From positions 3,162,001 to 3,226,000 of the forward strand of contig NZ_CP014209.1 in NCBI RefSeq assembly GCF_001636295.1: a stretch of 64,000 nucleotides of DNA, read 5' to 3'. The position numbers and the translations under genes are program-made. This document shows, piece after piece, positions 1 through 10,378 of the stretch; positions within the stretch are counted from its first letter, which is position 1; every line of letters begins with the position of its first letter. This stretch comes from Isoptericola dokdonensis DS-3. GTDB taxonomy: Bacteria; Actinomycetota; Actinomycetes; Actinomycetales; Cellulomonadaceae. Under the pieces are notes generated by a model that saw only the letters and a program-made list of their open reading frames with translations, searched no databases and was not told the origin of the DNA.

Positions 1-951
1 TACGGGCTGCGGCTCACCACCGAGCAGCTCGCTGCCCTCGGGCAGCTCTGGCTGCAGCGGGGCCGGTGGGAGGGACGCCAGCTGGTCCCGGCGGCCTGGG
101 TGGACGAGATGACGTCCGCGCAGGTGCCGAACGGCCCGCGGGACGAGCCGGGGGAGCCTGGCGACTGGTCCCAGGGGTACGGCTTCCAGTTCTGGCGGTG
201 CCGGTTCGGCGCCTACCGCGCCGACGGCGCCTTCGGGCAGTTCTGCGTCGTGTGGCCCGAGCACGACCTCGTCGCCGTCCTCACGAGCGGGACGGCGCGC
301 ACCGCGGCCGAGCTCACGGCGGTGCTCGCCGAGCTCGGCCCGGCGTGCTCGCCGGCGCCTGCCGAGGTTGCCGTACCGGCGTCGGACGGCGTCCCGTTCG
401 CGCCGCCCGGTCTCGCCGTGTCGTGGCCGCGAGGTGCGGCGGGCACGCCGCTGGGGGCGATGGTCGAGGGCGCGCCGTTCGTCCTGGCGCCGCACGCGGG
501 GGACCACCTCCCCGGCGGGTCCCCGGACGCCGACCCGGACACCGGCGACGAGGCCGACCCGGACGCCGCACCGGGCAGCCCGGACGACGAGCGGGCCGGT
601 GCGTTCCTGCGCTGGCACGCCGTCGCCGTCCACCACGCCCCCGACGGGATCGAGCTGCGCTGGACGACGGAACCGGACGGGCCCTGGCACACCGTGCGCT
701 GCGGCGTCGGACGCTGGACCACCGGTGAGGTGGTGCTGGTCGACGAGCCGATCCGGGTCGCGGGCGCCGCGGCCTGGACCGCGCCCGACACCCTGCTGCT
801 CCGCCTGCTCTGGCAGGGGACGCCGTTCGCGCTGGACGTCACGCTGCGGTTCGGCGGCGACGGCGAGGGGCGGCACGTCGAGGTGGCCGTCGACCAGAAC
901 GTCGCGTTCGGGCCCACCGCCCTGCTGCGCGCGACCGGCCTGGGGGCCTGA
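1..951 (+). CDS. Serine hydrolase of the beta-lactamase family, C-terminal part (5' truncated by window)
   Basis: The frame is open from the first base, so the N-terminus with the catalytic SxxK lies outside the window. About 316 residues are visible. The first 115 look like the end of a class C beta-lactamase/DD-peptidase fold: a helix ending in LVPAAWVDEM, then GYGFQFWRCR and DGAFGQFCVVWPEHDL, where the last strand of such enzymes usually lies. After that come about 200 residues, acidic and proline-rich at first and then beta-rich, resembling the extra C-terminal domain of some actinobacterial serine hydrolases. The substrate cannot be told. Short CCGGACCG repeats lie just downstream, before the next gene. 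Confidence 0.7.
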   Translation, partial: YGLRLTTEQLAALGQLWLQRGRWEGRQLVPAAWVDEMTSAQVPNGPRDEPGEPGDWSQGYGFQFWRCRFGAYRADGAFGQFCVVWPEHDLVAVLTSGTARTAAELTAVLAELGPACSPAPAEVAVPASDGVPFAPPGLAVSWPRGAAGTPLGAMVEGAPFVLAPHAGDHLPGGSPDADPDTGDEADPDAAPGSPDDERAGAFLRWHAVAVHHAPDGIELRWTTEPDGPWHTVRCGVGRWTTGEVVLVDEPIRVAGAAAWTAPDTLLLRLLWQGTPFALDVTLRFGGDGEGRHVEVAVDQNVAFGPTALLRATGLGA

Positions 952-1092
952 CCGGCCCGCCGGCCGGCACCGGACCGCGCCGGACCGCACCGGACCGGGA
1001 TGACAGATGTCACGCCGCACCCGTGCGCTCCGCACACGAACCGGTGAGAGGTGGCACTACCTGCGACGACGCCCCCGCGGCAGGCTGGGGTC

Positions 1093-2040
1093 ATGACCGA
1101 GAACATCATCTCCCTGCGCGGCGTCCGACGCCGCTACGGCCGGTTCGAAGCGGTGCGCGGCGTCGACCTCGACGTCCGCCGCGGCGAGCTGCTGGCCCTC
1201 CTCGGGGTCAACGGCGCCGGCAAGACCTCGCTGGTCGAGCTCGTCGAGGGCCTCGCGCCCGCCGACGGCGGCACGATCAGCGTCCTCGGGCACGACCCGT
1301 ACCGCGAGCGGCACCGCGTCGTCGGCGGCCTCGGGATCATGCTCCAGGAGGCCGGCTTCTCCGCCGACCTCACCACCGCCGAGACGGCCCGCATGTGGGC
1401 CGGCACCCTCGGCGCCCCGCGCGACGTCGACGAGGTGCTCGCCTCGCTCTCCCTCGACGGGCGGGCGGACGTCCGCGTCGGCAGCCTGTCCGGCGGCGAG
1501 CGCCGCCGCCTCGACCTGGCGCTGGCGATCCTCGGGCGTCCCGAGCTGCTCATCATGGACGAGCCCACCACGGGCCTCGACCCGGAGAGCCGTCGCGCCG
1601 TGTGGCGGCTGGTGCGTGGCCTGCTCGACGACGGCATGACGGTGCTGCTCACCACGCACTACCTGGAGGAGGCGGAGGCGCTCGCCGACCGCATCGCGAT
1701 CATGCGGGCGGGGCGGGTGGTCCGGGAGGGCACGGTCGCCGAGACCGTCGCCGCGGAGCCCGCCCGCATCGAGTTCGTCCCGCACTCCGACGGCGGCGAG
1801 CGGCTCACGCTCACCCCGTCCGACCTGCCCGTGCTCGCCGGGACGGTGGGCGTCGAGGTCGACCGCGACCGCGTGCTGCTGCAGACCACCGCGCTCCAGC
1901 GCGACCTGGAGGGCCTGCTGGTGTGGGCCCGTGAGCGCGGAGTGGTCCTGGAAGAGCTCGATGCGCGCGCCGCGTCGCTCGAGCAGGCGTTCCTGTCCCT
2001 GGCGCAGGGCGCCGACACCGACGAGGAGGTTGCCGCATGA
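1093..2040 (+). CDS. ABC transporter ATP-binding protein (DrrA-like)
   Basis: 315 residues forming the nucleotide-binding subunit of an ABC exporter. Walker A GVNGAGKT is at residues 38-45, the signature is LSGGE, and Walker B LLIMDEPTTG is followed by the H-loop in LLTTHYLEEAE. The last 100 residues match the regulatory tail of drug or antibiotic exporter ATPases. The frame is open upstream to 1051, but ATG 1093 fits where the domain begins and sits 6 nt after a CAGGCT -10-like box. Its stop overlaps the permease start (ATGA), so the two are probably coupled. A histidine kinase and response regulator follow, which suggests efflux induced by a cell-envelope or drug signal (inference). Confidence 0.9.
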   Translation: MTENIISLRGVRRRYGRFEAVRGVDLDVRRGELLALLGVNGAGKTSLVELVEGLAPADGGTISVLGHDPYRERHRVVGGLGIMLQEAGFSADLTTAETARMWAGTLGAPRDVDEVLASLSLDGRADVRVGSLSGGERRRLDLALAILGRPELLIMDEPTTGLDPESRRAVWRLVRGLLDDGMTVLLTTHYLEEAEALADRIAIMRAGRVVREGTVAETVAAEPARIEFVPHSDGGERLTLTPSDLPVLAGTVGVEVDRDRVLLQTTALQRDLEGLLVWARERGVVLEELDARAASLEQAFLSLAQGADTDEEVAA

Positions 2041-2864
2041 GCACCACGACCGTTCCTGCCCCTGCCGCCCGCGCGACCGCGCCGCGGTTGCGGAGGCTGA
2101 TGTCCCTGACCCGCGCGGAGACGCTGCTGCTGCTGCGCAACCGCACGGCACTGATGTACGCGCTGGCGCTGCCGGTGGCGTTCGTCCTGCTGTTCTCCGT
2201 CGTCGGTGGCATCGGTCGCGAGGACGCCGTCGGCCAGGAGGTCTCGGCGGGCGTCCTGGTCACGCTGCTGACGATCTCGTTGATCTTCGTCGTCTACTAC
2301 AACATCACCACCGCGTACGTGGCCCGCCGTGAGGACCGGGTGCTGCAACGACTCCTCACCGGCTCGGCGTCGCGGCTCGACGTGCTGCTCGCACCCGCCG
2401 TCCCGCCCGCCGTGATCGTGCTGGCCCAGGTGGTGCTCGGGTACGTGGCGGTCACGCTGCTGCTCGACCCGCCCGGCCTGGTGAACCCGGTGCTGGTGCT
2501 GCTCGCCGCGGTCGGCGGCACGGCGGTCATGGTGGCGCTCGCGGCGGCCACGGCCGGCATGTCGAGGACGGTCGAGTCGGTGCAGCTCACCACGCTGCCC
2601 GTCATCGTGCTGGTGCTGCCGTTCGCGGGGATGTTCCCGCTGCCGCAGGGCAGCGTCATCGACACCGTCGCGCGGTTCACGCCGCTGCGCGGCGTCACGG
2701 ACCTGCTGTGGCTCGGCCTGACGGGCCGGGACGCGGACGGCGCCACCCTGACCTTCGCCGAGACGTTCGTGGCGGCCGCGCAGCCGCTCGGCGTCGTGAT
2801 CCTGTGGACGGCGCTGGCCGCCTGGGCCGCACGACGGTGGATGCGCTGGGCCCCGCGTCGGTGA
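2037..2864 (+). CDS. ABC-2 type transporter permease
   Basis: 275-residue membrane partner of the preceding ATPase. A short polar N-terminus leads into about six hydrophobic segments: LMYALALPVAFVLLFSVV, VLVTLLTISLIFVVYY, a pair around residues 120-160, VIVLVLPFAGMF, and a C-terminal helix. The segment RREDRVLQRLLTGSASR between helices 2 and 3 is the usual cytosolic loop of ABC-2 permeases. The ATGA overlap with the ATPase supports a two-gene exporter. The substrate is unknown. The nearby two-component system suggests regulated resistance or lipid export, as in DrrAB- or YhgE-like systems. Confidence 0.88.
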   Translation: MSTTTVPAPAARATAPRLRRLMSLTRAETLLLLRNRTALMYALALPVAFVLLFSVVGGIGREDAVGQEVSAGVLVTLLTISLIFVVYYNITTAYVARREDRVLQRLLTGSASRLDVLLAPAVPPAVIVLAQVVLGYVAVTLLLDPPGLVNPVLVLLAAVGGTAVMVALAAATAGMSRTVESVQLTTLPVIVLVLPFAGMFPLPQGSVIDTVARFTPLRGVTDLLWLGLTGRDADGATLTFAETFVAAAQPLGVVILWTALAAWAARRWMRWAPRR

Positions 2865-2899
2865 CCGGCGCGCACCGAGGGGCGTGGCAGGCTGGCGGG

Positions 2900-4162
2900 G
2901 TGACCTCCCACCGGCCTGCCGCGTCCCTCGCGGGCGGTGCCCGCGGCGTCGAGCTCTACACGCGGGTCACCCTCTACCTGTTCGTGCCGCTGGAGGCGTT
3001 GTTCTACGTCTACGCGGTGGTCGCCGTCGCGGACAGCGCGGAGCCGCTGCCGTCCGCCGGCGCCCTCGGCGCGCTGCTGGTGACGGCGGTCGTGCACATG
3101 GGGCTGTGCTTCTGGACGATCCACGTCGGGTTCGACGAGCCGCTGGTCGACGGCGGGCGCCCGCACCCGGCGATGGTCGCGATGCTCACGGCGACGGCGG
3201 TGCTGGCGGCGCTCGCGCTGGTGGTCCTGCCGGGCGGGGAGGGCTGGGCCGACGCCCGGTCGCTGACGATCGGCGTGTGCGGCGCGGCGACCTTCGGGGC
3301 GCTGGCCGTCGGGTTCCCGTTCCGCCGGCTGGCGGTGGCGGCGGTCGGGCTGCCGGTGCTGGTCGTCGCGCTGGCCGCGCTGGACGGCGGGCTCGGGGCG
3401 GGCACCGTGTCCCTGGCGGTCTTCCTCTACGCCGCGACCCTGTTCTGGACGGGCACGGTCCGGCTGTCCGTGTGGGTGCTGGAGGTGGTGCGCGAGCTGG
3501 AGGCGACCCGCGAGGTCGCGGCCCGGCTCGCGGTCGCCGAGGAGCGGCTGCGCATCTCGCGGGACATGCACGACGTCGTCGGGCGGGCGCTGTCCGCGGT
3601 GGCGGTCAAGAGCGAGCTGGCGGCGGCGCTGGCCCGTCGCGGCGACCCGCGGGCCGCGGACGAGATGGACGAGGTCCGCACGCTGGCCCACGACTCGCTG
3701 CGCGAGGTGCGCGGCGTCGTCGCGGGCTACCGGTCGGCGGACCTCGCGACCGAGCTCGCCGGGGCGCGGTCCGTGCTGCGCGCCGCCGGGATCGCGGTGC
3801 GCGTCGTCGGGGACGTCCCCGCCCTCGACCCGTCGCGCCAGGAGGCGCTGGCCTGGGTGGTGCGGGAGGCCGTGACGAACGTGGTGCGGCACTCGCACGC
3901 CACCCGCTGCCGCCTCGACCTGGACCGCGACGCCGCCGCCGGCGACGTCGTGCTGCGGGTCACCAACGACGGCGTGGCGCGCACCGCCGACGCGGTGGGC
4001 GCGGCCGACGCTCCCGGCGACGTGCCCCGCCCGCCCGGCGGCACCGGCCTGGCCGGGCTGCGCGAACGCCTCGCCGCCGTCGGCGGCAGCCTCGACGTCG
4101 CCGCGCACGGCCACGAGTTCACCGTCACCGCCCGCGTCCCGAGCCCTGGAGCGACCGCATGA
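2900..4162 (+). CDS. Sensor histidine kinase, HisKA_3 (NarL/DesK) type
   Basis: 420 residues. Five or six transmembrane helices occupy about residues 1-190, with almost no extracellular loop, as in DesK-type intramembrane sensors. The phospho-acceptor helix contains RDMHDVVGRALS with H224. The ATPase part has the N-box VVREAVTNVVRHS and a GGTGLAGLRERL G-box. GTG 2900 was chosen because an upstream extension to 2708 would be arginine-rich shadow sequence. The stop overlaps the response-regulator start (ATGA). It probably phosphorylates the downstream LuxR-type regulator, and given the gene order may control the exporter at 1093-2864. Confidence 0.9.
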   Translation: MTSHRPAASLAGGARGVELYTRVTLYLFVPLEALFYVYAVVAVADSAEPLPSAGALGALLVTAVVHMGLCFWTIHVGFDEPLVDGGRPHPAMVAMLTATAVLAALALVVLPGGEGWADARSLTIGVCGAATFGALAVGFPFRRLAVAAVGLPVLVVALAALDGGLGAGTVSLAVFLYAATLFWTGTVRLSVWVLEVVRELEATREVAARLAVAEERLRISRDMHDVVGRALSAVAVKSELAAALARRGDPRAADEMDEVRTLAHDSLREVRGVVAGYRSADLATELAGARSVLRAAGIAVRVVGDVPALDPSRQEALAWVVREAVTNVVRHSHATRCRLDLDRDAAAGDVVLRVTNDGVARTADAVGAADAPGDVPRPPGGTGLAGLRERLAAVGGSLDVAAHGHEFTVTARVPSPGATA

Positions 4163-4764
4163 TCCGCATCGTCCTCGCCGACGACGAGACCCTCATCCGG
4201 GACGCCGTGGCGCGGCTGCTCGACCTGGAGGACGACCTCGAGGTCGTCGCGGTGGCGGGCAGCGGCCCCGAGGCGCTCGCCGCGATCCGCCGGGAGCGCC
4301 CCGACGTCGCGGTGCTCGACCTGCAGATGCCGGGCGCGGACGGCATCGAGGTCGCCGAGGCGCTGCTCGCCGAGCAGCCGGCGTGCGGGATCGTCATCGT
4401 CACCGGGCACGGCCGGCCGGGGCACCTGAAGAAGGCGCTCGGGTCCGGGGTGCGCGGGTTCCTGCCGAAGTCGGTGCCGGCGACGGTGCTGGCGGACACG
4501 ATCCGGCAGGTCGCCGCCGGGGGCCGGTACGTCGACCAGGAGCTCGCGGCGGAAGCCATCGCCGCGGGGGACTCGCCGTTGACGGCCCGCGAGGCCGACG
4601 TCCTGGAGCTCGCGGCCGACGGCGCCCCCGTCGAGGAGATCGCGGCCCGCGCCGCGCTCGCCCCGGGCACGGTGCGCAACTACCTGTCGTCGGCGGTCGC
4701 GAAGCTCGGAGTCACGAACCGGCACGAGGCCGTGCGGCTCGCCCGCGCGAAGGGCTGGGTCTGA
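4159..4764 (+). CDS. Response regulator, NarL/LuxR family
   Basis: 201 residues. The N-terminal receiver starts IRIVLADDETLIRDAV, with the acidic pair at D8/D9, phosphorylatable D54 in VLDLQMPG, and the conserved Lys in LPKSVP. The C-terminal LuxR-type HTH begins SPLTAREADVLELAADG and ends with the recognition-helix region GTVRNYLSSAVAKLGVTNRHEA. It overlaps the kinase stop and is clearly its partner. The likely targets are its own operon and the upstream ABC exporter, inferred from context. A GC-rich inverted repeat follows the gene. Confidence 0.92.
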   Translation: MIRIVLADDETLIRDAVARLLDLEDDLEVVAVAGSGPEALAAIRRERPDVAVLDLQMPGADGIEVAEALLAEQPACGIVIVTGHGRPGHLKKALGSGVRGFLPKSVPATVLADTIRQVAAGGRYVDQELAAEAIAAGDSPLTAREADVLELAADGAPVEEIAARAALAPGTVRNYLSSAVAKLGVTNRHEAVRLARAKGWV

Positions 4765-4770
4765 GTCTGA

Positions 4771-4820
4771 GCCCGCCGGTGCGGCGCCCCGCGAGGTGCG
4801 CGGGAGCGTCACCGGCGGGC
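4771..4820 (+). terminator. Inverted repeat after the response regulator, probable terminator
   Basis: Perfect 11-bp arms GCCCGCCGGTG (4771-4781) and its complement (4810-4820) enclose 28 nt that can also pair. There is no T-run. It separates the two-component operon from recR, whose -10 box TAGGCT (4823-4828) lies just after it. Confidence 0.5.
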
Positions 4821-4834
4821 CGTAGGCTGAGGGC

Positions 4835-5434
4835 GTGTACGAAGGCGCGGTCCAGGACCTGATCGACGAGCTCGGCCGGCTGCCCGGCGTCGGGCCCAAG
4901 AGCGCGCAGCGGATCGCGTTCCACCTGCTCGCCACGGACGCGTCGGACGTCCGCCGCCTGGTCGACGCGCTGACGGAGGTCAAGGCGCGCGTCCAGTTCT
5001 GCGAGACGTGCGGCAACGTGGCGGAGTCCCCGACGTGCCGCGTGTGTGCCGACCCGCGCCGCGCCGACGACGTCATCTGCGTCGTCGAGGAGCCGAAGGA
5101 CGTCGTCGTCGTGGAACGCACCCGCGAGTACCGCGGCCGGTACCACGTGCTCGGCGGGGCCATCAACCCGCTGGAGAACGTCGGCCCCGACGACCTGCGC
5201 ATCAGCCAGCTCCTCACCCGGCTCGCGGACGGCACGGTCACCGAGGTGATCCTCGCCACCGACCCGAACGTCGAGGGCGAGGCCACCGCCACGTACCTGT
5301 CCCGGCTCATCGCCCCCATGGGCGTCACCGTGTCCCGCCTGGCGTCCGGACTGCCCGTCGGGGGAGACTTGGAGTACGCGGACGAGGTGACCCTCGGCCG
5401 TGCGTTCGAAGGACGACGGGTCGTCGGGGCCTGA
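4835..5434 (+). CDS. recR: Recombination mediator protein RecR
   Basis: 199 residues, the normal RecR length. It has an N-terminal helix-hairpin-helix ([20 protein letters not shown]), a four-cysteine zinc finger (CETC then CRVC, residues about 54-69), and a Toprim domain beginning [14 protein letters not shown] with the conserved EGEATA. It acts with RecF and RecO in loading RecA on gapped DNA. The start is GTG 4835, six nt after a TAGGCT -10 box, so the transcript is probably leaderless. The DUF5063-lysC-asd order downstream is common in actinobacteria; dnaX and ybaB, often upstream, are absent here. Confidence 0.97.
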   Translation: MYEGAVQDLIDELGRLPGVGPKSAQRIAFHLLATDASDVRRLVDALTEVKARVQFCETCGNVAESPTCRVCADPRRADDVICVVEEPKDVVVVERTREYRGRYHVLGGAINPLENVGPDDLRISQLLTRLADGTVTEVILATDPNVEGEATATYLSRLIAPMGVTVSRLASGLPVGGDLEYADEVTLGRAFEGRRVVGA

Positions 5435-5471
5435 CCGGCCCGCGCGGTCCACGACAGGACAGGTGAGCACC

Positions 5472-6041
5472 GTGCCAGAGATCGCAGCAGACTCCGAGCT
5501 CCGCGAGGTCGCGGAGCTGATGTCCGCGCAGGCCCGCACGTTCCTGTCGACCACCACCCAGGTCGCGTCCGGCGGGTTCCCCGGCGCGGAGATTTCCCTG
5601 CTCATCCTCGCGACGTCCGACCTGCTGGCCGCGGGCGCCCGCCTCGCCGCGATCGTCGACGTCGTCCCCGCCGAACGGTTCGAGCCCGACACCGGGCGCC
5701 AGACCGACGTCGACCCGCTGCGCGACGCCCTGGCGCAGATGTTCGACGGCTTCGACGACTACGCCGAGGTCGCGGACCCGCTGCTCGGCCCCGAGGTCGT
5801 GCCCGCCACCATCTCCGGCGACCTCGCGTGCGTCACCGAGGAGGTCGCCAAGGGCCTCCAGCACTTCGACGACGGCCACGAGCTCGAGGGCCTGTGGTGG
5901 TGGCAGTTCAGCTACCTGTCGATCTGGGGGGACCGCGCGTCCTCCGTGCTGCGGGTCCTGCAGGCCGTGCTCGCCCACCTGCGCCTCGACGTCGAGGACG
6001 ACGTCGCCGCCGAGGCCGAGTACGACGCCCTGCACTCCTGA
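5472..6041 (+). CDS. DUF5063 domain-containing protein
   Basis: 189 residues, acidic and mostly helical. It has the features of the actinobacterial DUF5063 family: a helical region with DLLAAGARLAAI, a central PLRDALAQMFDGFDDY, and GLWWWQFSYLSIWGDRASSVLRVLQAVLAHL near the end. Its function is unknown; it nearly always follows recR. GTG 5472 is preferred because AGGTGAG (5461-5467) gives a Shine-Dalgarno at good spacing. GTG 5463 is in frame but would sit inside that sequence. No signal peptide or membrane helix is seen. Confidence 0.85.
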   Translation: MPEIAADSELREVAELMSAQARTFLSTTTQVASGGFPGAEISLLILATSDLLAAGARLAAIVDVVPAERFEPDTGRQTDVDPLRDALAQMFDGFDDYAEVADPLLGPEVVPATISGDLACVTEEVAKGLQHFDDGHELEGLWWWQFSYLSIWGDRASSVLRVLQAVLAHLRLDVEDDVAAEAEYDALHS

Positions 6042-6088
6042 CCGGACTCCCGGGGCCGCCGCACGCGAGCGCCACCTAGGATCGGCGG

Positions 6089-6868
6089 GTGCTCGATCTC
6101 GACGTCACCACGATCCTCCTGCTCGTCCTCGCGGGCCTCGCCGCCGGGTGGGTGGACGCCGTCGTCGGTGGCGGCGGGCTGATCCAGCTCCCCGCGCTGC
6201 TGCTCGTACCCGGCATCTCACCGGTGCAGGCGCTCGCGACGAACAAGCTGGGCTCCATCATGGGGACCTCGGTCAGCGCGCTCACGTACTACCGGCGCGT
6301 CGGGCCCGACCTCACCACCGCGGCGCCGATGGCGCTCACCGCGCTGGTCGGTGCGTACGGCGGCGCCGCCCTCGCGAGCTACATCCCCGCCGAGCTGTTC
6401 ACCCCCATCATCCTCGTCGTGCTCATCGCCGTGGCTGTCTTCACGATCCTCAAGCCGCAGCTCGGCGCCCACGACGACCTGCGCTGGGAGGGCAACCGGC
6501 ACCGGTGGACCGCCGCCGGGATCGGTGCCGTCATCGGCGCGTACGACGGCCTCCTCGGACCCGGCACCGGCACGTTCCTCGTCATCTCCCTGGTGAGCAT
6601 CCTCGGGTACGCGTTCCTCCCGGCGTCGGCGCTGGCGAAGATCGTCAACTTCGCCACCAACCTCGGTGCGCTGCTGTTCTTCGTGCCGCACGGCGCCGTG
6701 ATCTGGGGGCTCGGCCTCGCGATGGGCGCGGCCAACCTGGTCGGCGGGTACGTCGGCGCGCGGATGGCGGTCGCGAAGGGCAGCGGGTTCGTGCGCGTGG
6801 TGTTCGTCGTCGTCGTCGGGGCGCTGATCCTGCGGCTCGGGTACGACGTCCTCACCGACCTCGTGTGA
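6089..6868 (+). CDS. TSUP family permease (TauE/SafE-like)
   Basis: 259 residues with about eight hydrophobic helices. The first repeat has [20 protein letters not shown] and [16 protein letters not shown], and the second has [18 protein letters not shown] and [15 protein letters not shown]; this internal duplication is typical of TauE/SafE carriers. Members move sulfite, sulfoacetate or other small anions; the substrate here is unknown. GTG 6089 lies six nt after TAGGAT (6077-6082), so it is likely leaderless. It sits between DUF5063 and lysC without an obvious functional link. Confidence 0.9.
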   Translation: MLDLDVTTILLLVLAGLAAGWVDAVVGGGGLIQLPALLLVPGISPVQALATNKLGSIMGTSVSALTYYRRVGPDLTTAAPMALTALVGAYGGAALASYIPAELFTPIILVVLIAVAVFTILKPQLGAHDDLRWEGNRHRWTAAGIGAVIGAYDGLLGPGTGTFLVISLVSILGYAFLPASALAKIVNFATNLGALLFFVPHGAVIWGLGLAMGAANLVGGYVGARMAVAKGSGFVRVVFVVVVGALILRLGYDVLTDLV

Positions 6869-6977
6869 CGGTCGCGCCCTGGCGTCGACGGGACGGGCCG
6901 CTACCATGGTCGGCGCAAGCATCAGCACCGGCGGACCGTTGAGAGAGACGGAGGCCGGCGAGGAGGAAGCAGCACAC

Positions 6978-9398
<2,421 letters not shown>

Positions 9399-9410
9399 CG
9401 CGTCGCGCGA

Positions 9411-9530
9411 GTCGGCGCACGTCGGCGTGAGTCAGCGCACGACGGCGCGAGTCAGCGCACGACGGCGCGAGTCAGCGCAGGTCGGCGTGAGTCAGCGCAC
9501 GACGGCGCGAGTCAACGCGCAAGGGCCCGA
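9411..9530 (+). repeat. Tandem array of a 20-bp repeat (array 1)
   Basis: Six head-to-tail units of exactly 20 bp begin at 9411, 9431, 9451, 9471, 9491 and 9511. Three are identical (GTCAGCGCACGACGGCGCGA). Two vary at a few positions (GGTCGGCGT in the second half), and the last is degenerate. The sequence lies just after the asd stop and before its terminator. The reverse complement of the same unit is tandemly repeated at 9781-9920. No coding frame is convincing. Confidence 0.9.
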
Positions 9531-9552
9531 CGGCGAGAGATCGCCGTCGGGC
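9525..9552 (+). terminator. Intrinsic terminator of lysC-asd
   Basis: A perfect 12-bp stem GCCCGACGGCGA (9525-9536) with a GAGA loop and its complement (9541-9552) is followed by TTCGTCGT. It overlaps the last degenerate unit of the repeat array and ends the asd transcript. Confidence 0.8.
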
Positions 9553-9585
9553 TTCGTCGTGCCTGGGTGACCTGACGGCGTGGCA

Positions 9586-9650
9586 GGACGTGGCAGATGT
9601 GTTGCCACGTCCACCAGACCTGTCAAAGAGGCGTGCGAACTTTGACAGGT
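9586..9650. repeat. Two consecutive hairpins between the repeat arrays
   Basis: GGACGTGGCA (9586-9595) pairs with 9603-9612 around 7 nt, then ACCTGTCAAAG (9618-9628) pairs with 9640-9650 around 11 nt. Both stems are perfect. A shorter palindrome ACATCCG/CGGATGT follows at about 9672-9688. The second is unusually A/T-rich for this genome and could be a protein-binding site. No gene is visible between 9399 and 9991; the stretch holds only these repeats and the promoter of the next gene. Confidence 0.6.
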
Positions 9651-9780
9651 GGGACGGACGAGCCGTTCATCACATCCGTGACGGATGTCGGCGCGACCCC
9701 GGCCGCGCGCGAGGCGCTCTGCGCCACCGGTCGGCGCTCTATGCAGGGTTCGAAGAGGTCGGACGGCGTGCCGTGCCGTG

Positions 9781-9920
9781 TCGCGCCGATCTGCGCTGAC
9801 TCGCGCCCGGCTGCGCTGACTCGCGCCGTCGTGCGCTGACTGGCGCCGCTGTGCGCTGACTCGCGCCCGGCTGCGCTGACTCGCGCCCGACCGCGCTGAC
9901 TCGCGCCGACGGGTTGACGC
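9781..9920 (-). repeat. Tandem array of the same 20-bp repeat, inverted (array 2)
   Basis: Units of exactly 20 bp start at 9781, 9801, 9821, 9841, 9861 and 9881, with a degenerate seventh at 9901. The unit TCGCGCCGTCGTGCGCTGAC (9821-9840) is the exact reverse complement of the array 1 unit. TCGCGCC and GCGCTGAC are nearly constant while about five central bases vary. The last unit supplies a TTGACG -35-like box (9914-9919) for the downstream GntR gene. Confidence 0.9.
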
Positions 9921-9934
9921 CGTCGTGCATCCAT

Positions 9935-9958
9935 GGTTCATTAGTGGAGTAATGAACC
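9935..9958 (+). promoter_or_regulatory. Perfect palindrome, probable operator of the GntR regulator
   Basis: GGTTCATTA (9935-9943), six spacer bases, then TAATGAACC (9950-9958). It lies just upstream of the GntR gene, over the region where a -10 would follow TTGACG at 9914. Placement and symmetry fit autoregulation by a YtrA-type GntR repressor. An AGTACTAC sequence follows at 9961-9968. AGGAGG at 9981-9986 is the ribosome-binding site. Confidence 0.7.
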
Positions 9959-9991
9959 CCAGTACTACAGAACCATCGTGAGGAGGCCCGC

Positions 9992-10378
9992 GTGTTCGAC
10001 GGACCCGAGCCGATCTACGTCCAGATCGCACGGATGATCCGGGCGCAGGTGCTCGCCGGTGATCTCGCGGAGGAGGAGCAGGTCATGTCCACCACCCAGT
10101 TCGCGACGACGTTCCGCATCAACCCGGCCACCGCCGCCAAGGCGTTCGCCGGTCTGGTGGACGAGGGCGTGCTCTACAAGCGCCGCGGTCTCGGCATGTT
10201 CGTCGCGCCCGGCGCGCGGGAACGCCTGCTCGACCAGCACCGCAAGGCCTACTTCGACGACGTCCTCGCCCCCGCCCTCGCCCAGGCGGCGGTCCTCGGG
10301 ATCAGCGCCGACGACGTCGTCGCCTACGTCCGGGGCACCGACGGCCACGCCCGACCGACCACCACGGAGAAGTCATGA
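9992..10378 (+). CDS. GntR family transcriptional regulator (YtrA subfamily)
   Basis: 128 residues. The N-terminal winged helix begins GPEPIYVQIARMIRAQVLAGDL, with the recognition region TQFATTFRINPATAAKAFAGL and the wing YKRRGLGMFVAPGA. Only a short C-terminal helical tail follows, the mark of the YtrA group, which represses adjacent ABC operons. The start is GTG 9992 with AGGAGG five nt upstream. The stop overlaps the ATPase gene (ATGA), so regulator and transporter are one operon. Its inducer is unknown; in relatives, cell-wall stress often relieves repression. Confidence 0.92.
   Translation: MFDGPEPIYVQIARMIRAQVLAGDLAEEEQVMSTTQFATTFRINPATAAKAFAGLVDEGVLYKRRGLGMFVAPGARERLLDQHRKAYFDDVLAPALAQAAVLGISADDVVAYVRGTDGHARPTTTEKS

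Noticed and set aside
9590-9839. Small frames between the repeat arrays
   Set aside because: No ribosome-binding site, part of the sequence is the repeat, and hairpins fill the rest.
9411-9920. CRISPR array
   Set aside because: The variable part is only about 5 bp, the period is 20 bp, and there are no cas genes or leader.
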